This document shows, in pieces, positions 1-5,366 of a stretch of 6,147 bases of DNA (position 1 is the first letter of the stretch; each line of letters begins with the position of its first letter). This stretch comes from Xanthobacteraceae bacterium. GTDB lineage: Bacteria; Pseudomonadota; Alphaproteobacteria; Rhizobiales; Xanthobacteraceae. A program made the position numbers and the translations under genes. The DNA is taken from NCBI GenBank assembly GCA_030037185.1, contig JASHRR010000898.1, forward strand, positions 1 to 6,147. Direction: 5' to 3'. The notes beneath the pieces are model-generated. The model worked only from the letters and a program-made list of their open reading frames with translations. It was not told the origin of the DNA and ran no database searches.

Positions 1-98
1 GCGGCGATTCCGCCGGCGGGTTCGGCCAGCACGGCATCTGCCGGGCCGCAACTTTCGGCCGCATTGCGGGCTTGCACGCTGCGGCGCAGCCGTCATGA
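1..98 (+). CDS. C-terminal end of a probable FAD-dependent dehydrogenase (partial)
   Basis: The frame starting at base 3 is open from the window edge and ends at a TGA at 96-98, giving 31 residues that finish a protein begun upstream. The segment GDSAGGFGQHGICRAATFGR, followed by IAGLHAA, resembles the C-terminal FAD-contacting part of fumarate-reductase/succinate-dehydrogenase-type flavoproteins, where a G(D/E)xAGG stretch is followed by a loop and an (A/V)FGRIAG-type helix. The stop overlaps the start of the next gene as ATGA, which supports translational coupling and confirms that this frame, not the two others that are also open here, is the coding one. Substrate and exact subfamily cannot be told from so short a piece. 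Another flavoprotein family with the same C-terminal cap is possible. Confidence 0.6.
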   Translation, partial: GDSAGGFGQHGICRAATFGRIAGLHAAAQPS

Positions 99-1033
99 AC
101 GCAGGTCCTCCGGCCGCGGCTGCGGCCGCAGTGAGGTTGGCGCTCGCCGGGCCCGTTCCGTCGGAAGTCCCGGTAGGCGCGGATCTTGTGCTGCAAGCGA
201 GGGTGTCGGGCGCCAGCTGCGAACTGAGCGGCGGTCGCATCGAGGTCGTCGCCGGTGAAAAAATCGTGGCGACGGCGAAACTGATCGCATGTCGTGACAA
301 TGTCTATGAAACCGCCCCTTTCCCACTCACGGCGCCTGTTCGTGTCGGGGCATTCGGTTGGATCATCCGCTTTCCGCCACAGGTGATCGGCGGCATCCCG
401 TACGGGGAAACCGTGCTGCCGATCTCGTCGCAGACGAGGCCGCACCGCACGAGCCTCGCCGTGTGGGAGGTTCCCTCGCCGGTGCAAATCGCGAGCCGCT
501 TCTCTATTACGGTAGGAGCAAAGAGTTCCGGCGCCTGCTCGCTTGGCGGGGCCAGGATCGAGGTCCGCGATGACACCGGCAGGGTCGTCGGCGAAAGCAT
601 GCTCGGCGAGATGCCCTGGTGCGGGAGCGATGCACTTTACTGGACGGAGGTCGTGCTCGCCGCTCCACCCAGAGCAGGGCCGCAGTGTTGGAGCGCCGCA
701 TTCGCGGCCGCGGATGTGGAGCTGCCGCATCTGGGCGCCTCGGCCGAGTTCACCTTTACCGCCGTCGAGCCGCCCGAACACCGCGTCGCGGTCACGGTCA
801 TAGAAGGTGACGCGGCGAGCCCGGTGGAGAAAACCGAGGTCGCGCTTGGCCCCTACCGGGCCGCTACCGACAAGGCCGGAGTAGCGCACCTCCAAGTCGC
901 GGCCGGCACCTACGAGCTCGCGGTGTGGAAGTCCGGCTTCAAGGCGGCTGTTAGAACCGTGGAGGTTGCTGCTGACGCAAGCGTGCAGTTCGAACTGGTT
1001 CGGCTTGCGCAGGAATTGACGGCCTGGGACTAG
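95..1033 (+). CDS. Unrecognised protein: two tandem homologous beta-rich domains plus a carboxypeptidase-regulatory-like domain
   Basis: This 312-residue protein has no function I recognise. Residues about 21-125 and 126-236 are two copies of one domain. Both copies carry a VPS(E/P)V start, an SGA(S)C-L-GG-RIEV core, a second cysteine about 24-28 residues further on, a conserved W in the second half and an HRxxxxVxE end. Residues about 229-303 look like a carboxypeptidase regulatory/transthyretin-like beta sandwich (a Y/R-A-x-TD-x-GVAHL pattern, then AGTYEL and GFK). Cysteines are C42, C66, C148, C176 and C198. The N-terminus has an alanine run but no clear signal peptide. The ATG at 95 was chosen because it overlaps the upstream stop as ATGA; no strong Shine-Dalgarno is visible, so coupled translation with the flavoprotein gene is likely. 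It could be an accessory or binding partner of that flavoprotein, but this is inference from adjacency only. Confidence 0.75.
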   Translation: MNAGPPAAAAAAVRLALAGPVPSEVPVGADLVLQARVSGASCELSGGRIEVVAGEKIVATAKLIACRDNVYETAPFPLTAPVRVGAFGWIIRFPPQVIGGIPYGETVLPISSQTRPHRTSLAVWEVPSPVQIASRFSITVGAKSSGACSLGGARIEVRDDTGRVVGESMLGEMPWCGSDALYWTEVVLAAPPRAGPQCWSAAFAAADVELPHLGASAEFTFTAVEPPEHRVAVTVIEGDAASPVEKTEVALGPYRAATDKAGVAHLQVAAGTYELAVWKSGFKAAVRTVEVAADASVQFELVRLAQELTAWD

Positions 1034-1065
1034 TCGATGTCCGCCTCAACCTTAACCACGTCGTC

Positions 1066-1079
1066 CCCCGGTCTCGGGG
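1066..1079 (+). terminator. Possible weak hairpin after the 95-1033 gene
   Basis: CCCCG-GTCT-CGGGG forms a 5-bp perfect stem with a 4-base loop 32 bases after the stop codon at 1033. No T-run follows, so it does not meet the usual criteria for an intrinsic terminator. It could be a chance GC-rich repeat. Confidence 0.2.
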
Positions 1080-1421
1080 CGGCTCGAACCACGTGAGCAA
1101 CCTCGTTCCCGTCCTGCATTCCCGGTACACAGGGACAGCAAGAAGGCGCTCTCGTTTGAGGAATTCACGCGATCCCAAAGCCCTTGCCGCCACCCACGAC
1201 TTGCCGCGCCGCTGAAGGACGCCGCCGCCATCAACGCCATACGCCGGGCTTTGTACCGGCGATCGGATTGCCGATCGGGGTCCGCCGCAGGGTGCAAACA
1301 AAGCTGGGCATGTCGGCCGGGTCGCGGTGCGCGAAGCGGTCGTTAACACCGGCAAGGCTCAACACATCAACTGGCTTGCCGACTGCTTCAGCCGTACGGC
1401 TTCGACGTCGCCGGCTTTGCT

Positions 1422-1443
1422 GGTTCGGTCCTTTGGGCGAACC
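1422..1443 (-). terminator. Possible hairpin just after the ccdA-type gene
   Basis: GGTTCG (1422-1427) and CGAACC (1438-1443) are perfect inverted copies around a 10-base centre, ending 5 bases past the minus-strand stop at 1449. The position fits a transcription end for the thioredoxin/CcdA operon, and it could serve either strand of this convergent junction. No T-tract is present, so Rho-independent termination is not well supported. Confidence 0.3.
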
Positions 1444-1448
1444 GGTTG

Positions 1449-2165
1449 TCAAAAGCGCGTCGTGAGGTCCGTGAGCCACTGCGGTGAGAGCGCGACGAGC
1501 TTCGTCTCGATTGATTTGTCGAGGCTCGTCAGCACCAGCACACCGATCGCAACGAAGAGAACGCCGAGCCCGATTTTGGCGTTGTTGCCGGCTGACGCAA
1601 GCTGGTGGCGCCAGCGCATCATGGCTTCGCGCGACAACAGGCCGAACGCCAGCAGCGGGAGCGCCGCACCTATTGCGAATGCGAACATGGTGATGCCGAC
1701 CTGACCGAGGTCGCGGCCCTGCGCCGCCACCAACGAAGCGGCGCCCAGGGTCGGGCCGACACACGGGCTCCAAACCGCGCCGAGCAGCACGCCGACCCAG
1801 AACTGACCGGTTCCGCGGCGGACACTGCCAAAGCGCGCGTCGGCCCAATTCGCGATCGGACCGCTCGCAACGGCGAGTTGGGCTTGAAATCCAGGGAGCA
1901 TCAGCACCAGTCCGACAGCGACCATCAGCACGGCGGCCGCATAGCGAAACACATCGGCATCGAGGCCGGCTGCAAAGCCGATCGTCGCCACGAACATGCC
2001 GACGGCAACGAACGAGGTGGAAAGACCGATTGCGAGCGCCGCCGGCCCCCATTTGCGTTGCGATGCCGCCGCGCCAAGAACGATCGGCAGGAGCGGCAGC
2101 ACGCATGGCGACATGACCGACAGCACACCGGCCACCAGTGCAAGCGCAGGGCCGCCGAGTGTCAT
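1449..2165 (-). CDS. ccdA: CcdA/DsbD-type transmembrane thiol-disulfide transporter
   Basis: This 238-residue membrane protein belongs to the CcdA/DsbD-beta family, which passes electrons from cytoplasmic thioredoxin across the inner membrane to exported thioredoxin-fold proteins. About six hydrophobic helices are visible, near residues 6-30, 41-65, 72-92, 120-150, 156-178 and 196-214. The two hallmark motifs, each with the redox cysteine, are SPCVLPLLP (C21) and SPCVGPTLG (C135), one in each half of the pseudo-symmetric fold. Length is normal for CcdA. The ATG at 2165 lies 13 bases after the stop of the thioredoxin gene and places the first SPC motif in helix 1 as usual; the Shine-Dalgarno is weak, so translation may rely on coupling. 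The neighbouring thioredoxin-fold protein is the obvious redox client. A role in cytochrome c maturation is the alternative, but no ccm gene is nearby. The symbol is by family, not proven orthology. Confidence 0.9.
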   Translation of the reverse strand: MTLGGPALALVAGVLSVMSPCVLPLLPIVLGAAASQRKWGPAALAIGLSTSFVAVGMFVATIGFAAGLDADVFRYAAAVLMVAVGLVLMLPGFQAQLAVASGPIANWADARFGSVRRGTGQFWVGVLLGAVWSPCVGPTLGAASLVAAQGRDLGQVGITMFAFAIGAALPLLAFGLLSREAMMRWRHQLASAGNNAKIGLGVLFVAIGVLVLTSLDKSIETKLVALSPQWLTDLTTRF

Positions 2166-2178
2166 CCGTCGGGGCCCG

Positions 2179-2571
2179 TCACAGGACCTTGTTCAGCAGA
2201 GCGGCAATCGATTGACGGTTGGTGTCGCCGACCGATCGCCCCTGCTCGGTTGCGCCTTTGAAGGAAATCAGCGTGGACTGCATCCGTGCTCCGAAACGAC
2301 GCACCAGATCCTTCTGGCTATCGAAATCAATGGTGAAATAGACGAGATCCTTGAACTTGGGATCGGCCATCAGTTGGGCGAGAATGGGCGTCTGCGCCTT
2401 GCAGATCGGGCACCATGAGGCATGGATGGCGACGAAGATGGGCTTGCCGGTCTTCTGGGCCTCCGCGAAAGCCGCGTCGTTGAAGGGCTGCGCCGTTGCA
2501 GCGAGCGCCGGGGCTGCGGGGGTGAAGCTTGCAGCGGCTGCGGCGAACAGAACCGTACGGCGTGACAGCAT
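2179..2571 (-). CDS. Exported thioredoxin-fold protein with WCPIC motif and Tat-like signal
   Basis: This 130-residue protein begins with a twin-arginine-type signal (MLSRRTVLF, then an alanine-rich segment and a likely cut after PALA near residue 24). The mature part is a small thioredoxin fold: KPIFVAIHASWCPICK holds the CPIC redox site (C54, C57) at the end of the first core strand, followed by a DFDSQ strand and an STLISFKG strand. In ordinary thioredoxins the residue before that T is an invariant cis-proline; here it is serine (S99). The start at 2571 is chosen over an upstream in-frame start at 2640 because AGGAGG lies 6 bases before it and the signal peptide begins exactly there. It is probably co-transcribed with the CcdA-type gene 13 bases downstream, which would keep its cysteines reduced. 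Role by inference: periplasmic disulfide reductase or thiol-based metal handling. Confidence 0.88.
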   Translation of the reverse strand: MLSRRTVLFAAAAASFTPAAPALAATAQPFNDAAFAEAQKTGKPIFVAIHASWCPICKAQTPILAQLMADPKFKDLVYFTIDFDSQKDLVRRFGARMQSTLISFKGATEQGRSVGDTNRQSIAALLNKVL

Positions 2572-2577
2572 GGGATC

Positions 2578-2583
2578 CCTCCT
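2578..2583 (-). promoter_or_regulatory. Ribosome binding site fixing the thioredoxin start
   Basis: AGGAGG on the minus strand lies 6 bases before the ATG at 2571. It decides against the in-frame upstream start at 2640, which would add 23 residues in front of the Tat-like signal. Confidence 0.8.
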
Positions 2584-2650
2584 GGGTTTGGTTGGCGGAC
2601 GAAGCGTGATACACACGGAACGGTCGGTGATCACATTCACAACGCGGTCG

Positions 2651-2684
2651 ACGCGATCAAATCTCGTTGATTTGATCCCGCGTC
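2651..2684. promoter_or_regulatory. Palindromic operator-like site upstream of the thioredoxin/CcdA operon
   Basis: GATCAAATC (2655-2663) and GATTTGATC (2669-2677) are perfect 9-bp inverted arms around TCGTT. Further out ACGC (2651-2654) and GCGT (about 2680-2683) extend the symmetry across a 2-base offset. The site sits about 80-120 bases upstream of the thioredoxin start and partly within the end of the GDCCVxC remnant. The AT-rich, dyad-symmetric shape suits a dimeric regulator. A hairpin role in the transcript is possible, but no T-tract follows. No recognisable regulator family is implied by the sequence. Confidence 0.4.
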
Positions 2685-2850
2685 AGTCATGCTCAGCACC
2701 CGAGCGCGCCCCAGTTTCGCCATCAGCGTGGCTCTTCTGAAGCGGAGGGCAAGCGACATCACCGAATGAACAAAACACGCAGCAGTCGCCTGCTTTCGGT
2801 TTCATTTCTCCGCTGCAGCTCCTGCGATCGCGGAGGAACCGGCGTCTTGC
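2683..2850 (-). pseudogene. C-terminal half of a GDCCVxC-type small cysteine-rich protein, apparently 5'-truncated
   Basis: The minus-strand frame ending at 2683 encodes GDCCVFCSFGDVACPP, the signature of the GDCCVxC (seleno)protein family, whose intact members are about 60-70 residues and begin with a CPHCGH-like zinc-ribbon half. Just before the signature, FLRD, a cysteine and MKPKA align with the family's FFYDCKGCG...RPKP, but most of the expected upstream cysteines are replaced by arginine or serine, and no CPxCG motif is found. The reading frame continues into the end of the doxX-family gene in another frame. The only ATG near the motif is at 2805, with GGAG only 2 bases in front of it, which would give a 40-residue product. 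I read this as a decaying gene, though a short functional peptide cannot be excluded. Both motif cysteines are TGC, so it is not a selenocysteine form. Confidence 0.5.
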
Positions 2851-2861
2851 GGGGCGCGTCC

Positions 2862-3353
2862 TCAGGCGCCAGGCGCGGGTTTGCTGCCCAGGCGACGTAT
2901 CGACTGCCACACGACATGGTCGAGCGACAGCGGGCCGGCGCCGCGGCAGAGCAGCATCAGCAGCATCGCCGCCCATTGGATGTGCGTCGGCCACGCCTGC
3001 GGGTAGACGAAGACCTCGATCACCGTCGTCATGCCGAGCAGCACGAGCGCGGCCGCGCGGGTGAAGAGGCCAAGCACGAGCAGCACCGGCGTCGTCAATT
3101 CGATCGAGAGCGCGAGGTTGGCGGCAAGCTCCGGCGGCAGCAGCGGCACCTTGTATTCATCGGTAAAGAGCTCGATGGTTGTGTCCCAACTGGCGAGCTT
3201 GGCCATGGCGGAGTTCCAGAACACCGCGGCGGCGCCGACACGCAGAGGTAACGCGAGCAGCGTGTACGGCACGCGATCGAGCACCGCGATGGACTTTTCG
3301 ATAACGGCGAGCAGCGGCCAACGCGGCGACGTTGAAGCGGCGATATCCGTCAT
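2862..3353 (-). CDS. DoxX-family membrane protein, last gene of the bufferin operon
   Basis: This 163-residue inner-membrane protein has about four hydrophobic helices (near residues 29-53, 74-96, 100-117 and 123-139). The LRVGAAAVFWNSAMAKL segment in helix 1 and the LFTRAAALVLLG segment match DoxX-family proteins, which are commonly the last member of DUF2282-DUF692-DUF2063 clusters. The ATG at 3353 overlaps the bufC stop as ATGA, and GGAGG lies 7 bases upstream at 3361-3365, so start and coupling are both clear. DoxX proteins have been linked to quinone- or thiol-related redox tasks in other bacteria; in bufferin operons its exact job is not settled, to my knowledge. One residue worth noting is C136 at the end of the last helix. 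Position and overlap make it part of the same transcript as bufA, bufB and bufC. Confidence 0.88.
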   Translation of the reverse strand: MTDIAASTSPRWPLLAVIEKSIAVLDRVPYTLLALPLRVGAAAVFWNSAMAKLASWDTTIELFTDEYKVPLLPPELAANLALSIELTTPVLLVLGLFTRAAALVLLGMTTVIEVFVYPQAWPTHIQWAAMLLMLLCRGAGPLSLDHVVWQSIRRLGSKPAPGA

Positions 3354-4165
3354 GGCACTGCCTCCGATGCTGCTGTGGGGGCCGTTGCGTCGCGAGGCGC
3401 GAGACGGAAGTCAATGAACCGTCCGGCGGCGAGATGTTCGGCGAGCCAGCTTTCATGTTCCGCCCCTCCCTGCTCGCGAGCGCTTGCATCAAACACGTCA
3501 ACGAGCGGCCGGCCGTCGCACAGGGCACCAGCGAAGCGCCACGCGGCAGCGTCGAGGCGCGACACCTCGACGCCGGTGGCGCGGCGCTCCACCAGCAGAC
3601 AGACCGGGCCGCTCTTGAGGTCGACTGCCGCGAGGGCCGCATCATCGCCGGCGAGCACGCCCCGCCAGATCACATCGACCGGATAATCGGTGCGCAGGAC
3701 GCCGATCGACGGATGCGGCACGAACGACACGCGAGCCTGATCTTCGGGCGCGAGAGTTTGCAGCCGGGCCAAGTCGAGCGGCTCGGTGTCCAAGGCATGG
3801 ATGGCGCGATTGACCGCCCATTCAAGGCGCGCGACATCCGCCAGATATTCGAGCGATGCGGCTGGCTGAAAGCCGCTTAAGAATTGCGGAAAGTCTGCGC
3901 CATAGTCGTCAAGATAGGCAGCTCGCGGCGGCCGTTGGGCAATGAACACGGCGGCGGCACCTTCGAAGAAATCGTGGCCGACCAGCCGCTGGACAGCCGG
4001 AAAGGACAGGCGCAACGCCTTGGTGACCCCGCTGACGAACGTATTGCGATAGACGTTCAACCTTTCGGCCGGCACGTTGTCAGCAAGCATCGCGGCCGCG
4101 GGAGCGTCATTGCGGTCAACGAGGCTTGCACGCATGGCGCGTTGCAATTCAAGCAGCGTCGGCAC
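3350..4165 (-). CDS. bufC: DUF2063 protein, partner of the MNIO enzyme (BufC type)
   Basis: This 271-residue soluble protein carries an N-terminal DUF2063 domain (about residues 4-95; LNVYRNTF at 36-43 is the family's hallmark) and a C-terminal half with ARLEWA near 112-117. Family members sit next to DUF692 enzymes; by analogy with MbnC beside MbnB they bind the precursor peptide and help the enzyme act on it. The start is a GTG at 4165: AGGAGG lies exactly 6 bases before it, and the family sequence begins there (PTLLELQ). An ATG at 4207 would add an arginine-rich tail with no homology. With this start the gene overlaps the end of bufB by 17 bases, and its stop overlaps the doxX-family start as ATGA, so the operon is tightly packed and probably translationally coupled. 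Pfam names the domain as putatively DNA-binding, but the operon context favours a maturation role. Confidence 0.9.
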   Translation of the reverse strand: MPTLLELQRAMRASLVDRNDAPAAAMLADNVPAERLNVYRNTFVSGVTKALRLSFPAVQRLVGHDFFEGAAAVFIAQRPPRAAYLDDYGADFPQFLSGFQPAASLEYLADVARLEWAVNRAIHALDTEPLDLARLQTLAPEDQARVSFVPHPSIGVLRTDYPVDVIWRGVLAGDDAALAAVDLKSGPVCLLVERRATGVEVSRLDAAAWRFAGALCDGRPLVDVFDASAREQGGAEHESWLAEHLAAGRFIDFRLAPRDATAPTAASEAVP

Positions 4166-5030
4166 GGTGCGCCTCCTGTTCGGCCGACGCCAGAAGCGCT
4201 CGTGCACAATCGGCTTCGCCCAGCAGCACCTGGAGGGGCGGCACGTCGGTGTCCCACTCGATCAGCGTTGCAACCGGACCGAATCTTGCGAGCGCCTCCC
4301 GGTAGAGCGCCCACACCTCCGCGATGACGTGCGAGCCGTGGTCGTCGATGCGCAAGGTACTGCCGTCGGGGAGCGAGCGCACGCTGTGGCCGGCAAGGTG
4401 GATTTCGCCGATCGCCGCCGGCGGCAGCGCGGCGAGATAAGTCGAGGCGTTCCAGTCATGGTTATGGGCGCTGACATAGATATTGTTCACGTCGCACAGG
4501 ATGCCGCAGCCGGTGCGCGCCGCGACGGCCGCCATGAACTCCCATTCCGGAATGCTCGAGTGTTGGAAGCGCAGATAGGTGGAAGGATTCTCCACGAGGA
4601 TTTGCCGCTTGAGATAATCTTGCACCTGATCGACGTGGCGGCACACCACGTCGAGCGCCTCCTCGGTCATCGGCAGCGGCAAGAGATCGGCGAGATATGT
4701 GCCGTTTGCAATGCTCCAGGCGATATGCTCCGACATCAGCGCGGGCTCGACCCGCTCGGCGACGCGGCGAATGCGCTCAAGGTGCGCCGGGTCCAGCCCT
4801 TCGGCGCTGCCAAGAGACAGCCCGACCCCGTGCAGTGAGATCGGATAGTGGCGGCGAATGGCGTCAAGATAGCGCAGCGGCGTGCCGCCCCCCATATAGT
4901 TCTCGGTGTGGATTTCCATCCAGGCAATGTCGGGAGCTGTGTCAAGCACCTCCTGATGGTGCTGGAAACGCAGCCCTATTCCGACTTTTGCCGGAATAGG
5001 GTGCGACGGGTTGGTGGCTGCGGGAGACAT
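4149..5030 (-). CDS. bufB: DUF692 multinuclear non-heme iron oxidative enzyme (MNIO, BufB type)
   Basis: This 293-residue cytoplasmic TIM-barrel enzyme belongs to DUF692/MNIO, the family of MbnB and TglH, which use an iron cluster to oxidise cysteines of ribosomal peptides. In bufferin systems it converts conserved cysteines of the DUF2282 peptide to thiooxazole-type rings. Family motifs run the full length: GIGLRFQHH (18-25), WMEIHTENY (37-45), SLHGVGLSLG (65-74), EHIAW (101-105), ILVENPSTYL (144-153), LCDVNNIYVSAHN (178-190), GEIHLAGH (208-215), DDHGSHV (229-235) and IEWDTDVPP (257-265). The His, Glu, Asp and Asn residues in these are the likely metal ligands (for example H67, E147, D180, N183, H211, H215, D229). 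The ATG at 5030 is 9 bases after the bufA stop; a TTG at 5033 is an alternative. A perfect 10-bp inverted repeat lies within codons 10-19 and may lower expression relative to bufA. Confidence 0.95.
   Translation of the reverse strand: MSPAATNPSHPIPAKVGIGLRFQHHQEVLDTAPDIAWMEIHTENYMGGGTPLRYLDAIRRHYPISLHGVGLSLGSAEGLDPAHLERIRRVAERVEPALMSEHIAWSIANGTYLADLLPLPMTEEALDVVCRHVDQVQDYLKRQILVENPSTYLRFQHSSIPEWEFMAAVAARTGCGILCDVNNIYVSAHNHDWNASTYLAALPPAAIGEIHLAGHSVRSLPDGSTLRIDDHGSHVIAEVWALYREALARFGPVATLIEWDTDVPPLQVLLGEADCARALLASAEQEAHRADAA
4172..4177 (-). promoter_or_regulatory. Ribosome binding site fixing the GTG start of bufC
   Basis: AGGAGG on the minus strand, inside the last codons of bufB, lies 6 bases before the GTG at 4165. 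It is a perfect Shine-Dalgarno at ideal spacing and outweighs the ATG at 4207, which has none. Confidence 0.8.
4974..5001 (-). promoter_or_regulatory. Perfect 10-bp inverted repeat in the first codons of bufB
   Basis: CCCTATTCCG (4974-4983) and CGGAATAGGG (4992-5001) are exact inverted copies around an 8-base loop. In the mRNA the stem-loop would start about 39 bases after the bufA stop codon and 29 bases into bufB. That position suits an intercistronic stabiliser of the bufA message or a brake on bufB, giving many peptides per enzyme molecule. It overlaps well-conserved codons (PAKVGIG), so part of the sequence is fixed by the protein, but a perfect 10-bp match is more than coding demands. 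Confidence 0.5.
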
Positions 5031-5039
5031 CAACCGCCG

Positions 5040-5348
5040 TTACGCCGGGGTCAGCCTGCCGCCTTGAATCTTGGCGCAATCGCCGCCCGGAAGCAGCACG
5101 AACGACTTCGGGTCGCGCGCCACCGTCGCTTGGCCGGCACAGGAATGGGCGCCCTCGGCGCAATCGTTCTTGGCGGCGGCATTGATGCCGTAGCATTTCT
5201 CCAGCTTGTCCTTCGCCATGCGCGCCATGTTGTCCTTGACGATTTGCGGCGGATTTGCGCCCTGGGCCCGAACTGTTGGGGCCTGGGCTGCCAGCGCGAG
5301 TCCTACAGCAGTTGAAAGTGCGGATGCGGCAATCAGCGGGTGTTTCAT
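5040..5348 (-). CDS. bufA: DUF2282 exported cysteine peptide, bufferin precursor (BufA1 type)
   Basis: This 102-residue precursor has a Sec-type signal (MKHPLIAASA, a hydrophobic stretch to residue 23, likely cut after TVRA at 28) and a mature part of about 74 residues with four cysteines, C52, C63, C70 and C91, in KCYG, NDCAEG, HSCAG and GDCAK. This spacing is the DUF2282 pattern. In characterised bufferins some of these cysteines (the central pair, as I recall) become thiooxazoles made by the MNIO enzyme and the product binds copper; the outer pair can form a disulfide. The ATG at 5348 was chosen over ATG 5354 because AGAGGG lies 6 bases before the former but directly abuts the latter. It is the first gene of the operon, 43 bases downstream of the predicted SigF-type promoter. 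It differs from typical members only in a short GGRLTPA tail after the last cysteine. Confidence 0.93.
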   Translation of the reverse strand: MKHPLIAASALSTAVGLALAAQAPTVRAQGANPPQIVKDNMARMAKDKLEKCYGINAAAKNDCAEGAHSCAGQATVARDPKSFVLLPGGDCAKIQGGRLTPA

Positions 5349-5354
5349 GATCAT

Positions 5355-5360
5355 CCCTCT
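5355..5360 (-). promoter_or_regulatory. Ribosome binding site deciding the bufA start
   Basis: AGAGGG on the minus strand is 6 bases from the ATG at 5348 and 0 bases from the in-frame ATG at 5354. The spacing selects the downstream codon, and the signal peptide then begins MKH. Confidence 0.7.
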
Positions 5361-5366
5361 TTGTCG

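Larger units (their letters stand above)
1034..1448. other. 415-bp region with no convincing gene, between convergent genes
   Basis: This stretch lies between the stop of the plus-strand gene and the stop of the minus-strand ccdA-type gene, so the two operons converge here. Open frames exist on both strands but have arginine-, serine- and proline-rich translations typical of shadow frames in GC-rich DNA. One short stretch looks more protein-like: plus frame 1 from about 1306 to 1389 (including REAVVNTGKAQHINWLADCF), apparently continued in plus frame 3 from 1389 (QPYGFDVAGFAGSVLWANRL). This could be a frameshifted remnant of a lost gene. Two small inverted repeats, listed separately, may be transcription ends. 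Confidence 0.5.
2572..2861. other. 290-bp spacer between the DoxX gene and the thioredoxin operon
   Basis: This interval contains the GDCCVxC remnant, the 2651-2684 palindrome and presumably a promoter for the thioredoxin gene. No GTAACC-type SigF element is present on either strand here, so the thioredoxin/CcdA pair either has a different promoter, which I cannot place with confidence, or is reached by read-through from the bufferin operon. No strong terminator separates the two gene groups. Confidence 0.5.

Noticed and set aside
1..258. Plus-frame-1 open frame running from the window edge to 258
   Set aside because: It is Arg/Ser-rich without motif; frame 3 ends in a flavoprotein-like C-terminus with an ATGA junction, which explains the region better.
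1231..2106. 291-codon minus-strand open frame overlapping the ccdA-type gene in another frame
   Set aside because: It lies across a gene with both SPC motifs and six membrane helices, and its translation is Arg/Ala-rich with no domain; it is a shadow.
1605..2261. 218-codon plus-strand open frame opposite ccdA and the thioredoxin gene
   Set aside because: It is antisense to well-supported genes; the His/Arg/Gln-rich translation is typical of the complement of membrane-protein codons.
2617..2621. GGAAC on the plus strand, resembling the -35 of alphaproteobacterial general stress promoters
   Set aside because: There is no CGTT at the required 16-18 base spacing, and it would point away from the thioredoxin gene toward antisense DNA.
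2819..2835. Small GC-rich inverted repeat (CTCC...GGAG around GCGATCG) as a terminator of the bufferin operon
   Set aside because: The arms are only 4 bp, no T-run follows, and it lies in the aligned part of the GDCCVxC remnant, so coding history explains it.
4149..4207. ATG at 4207 as the bufC start
   Set aside because: It adds an arginine-rich N-terminus unlike the family and lacks a Shine-Dalgarno; GTG 4165 has AGGAGG at 6 bases.
4077..4838. 253-codon plus-strand open frame opposite bufB
   Set aside because: It is fully antisense to conserved DUF692 motifs, with a shadow-like composition.
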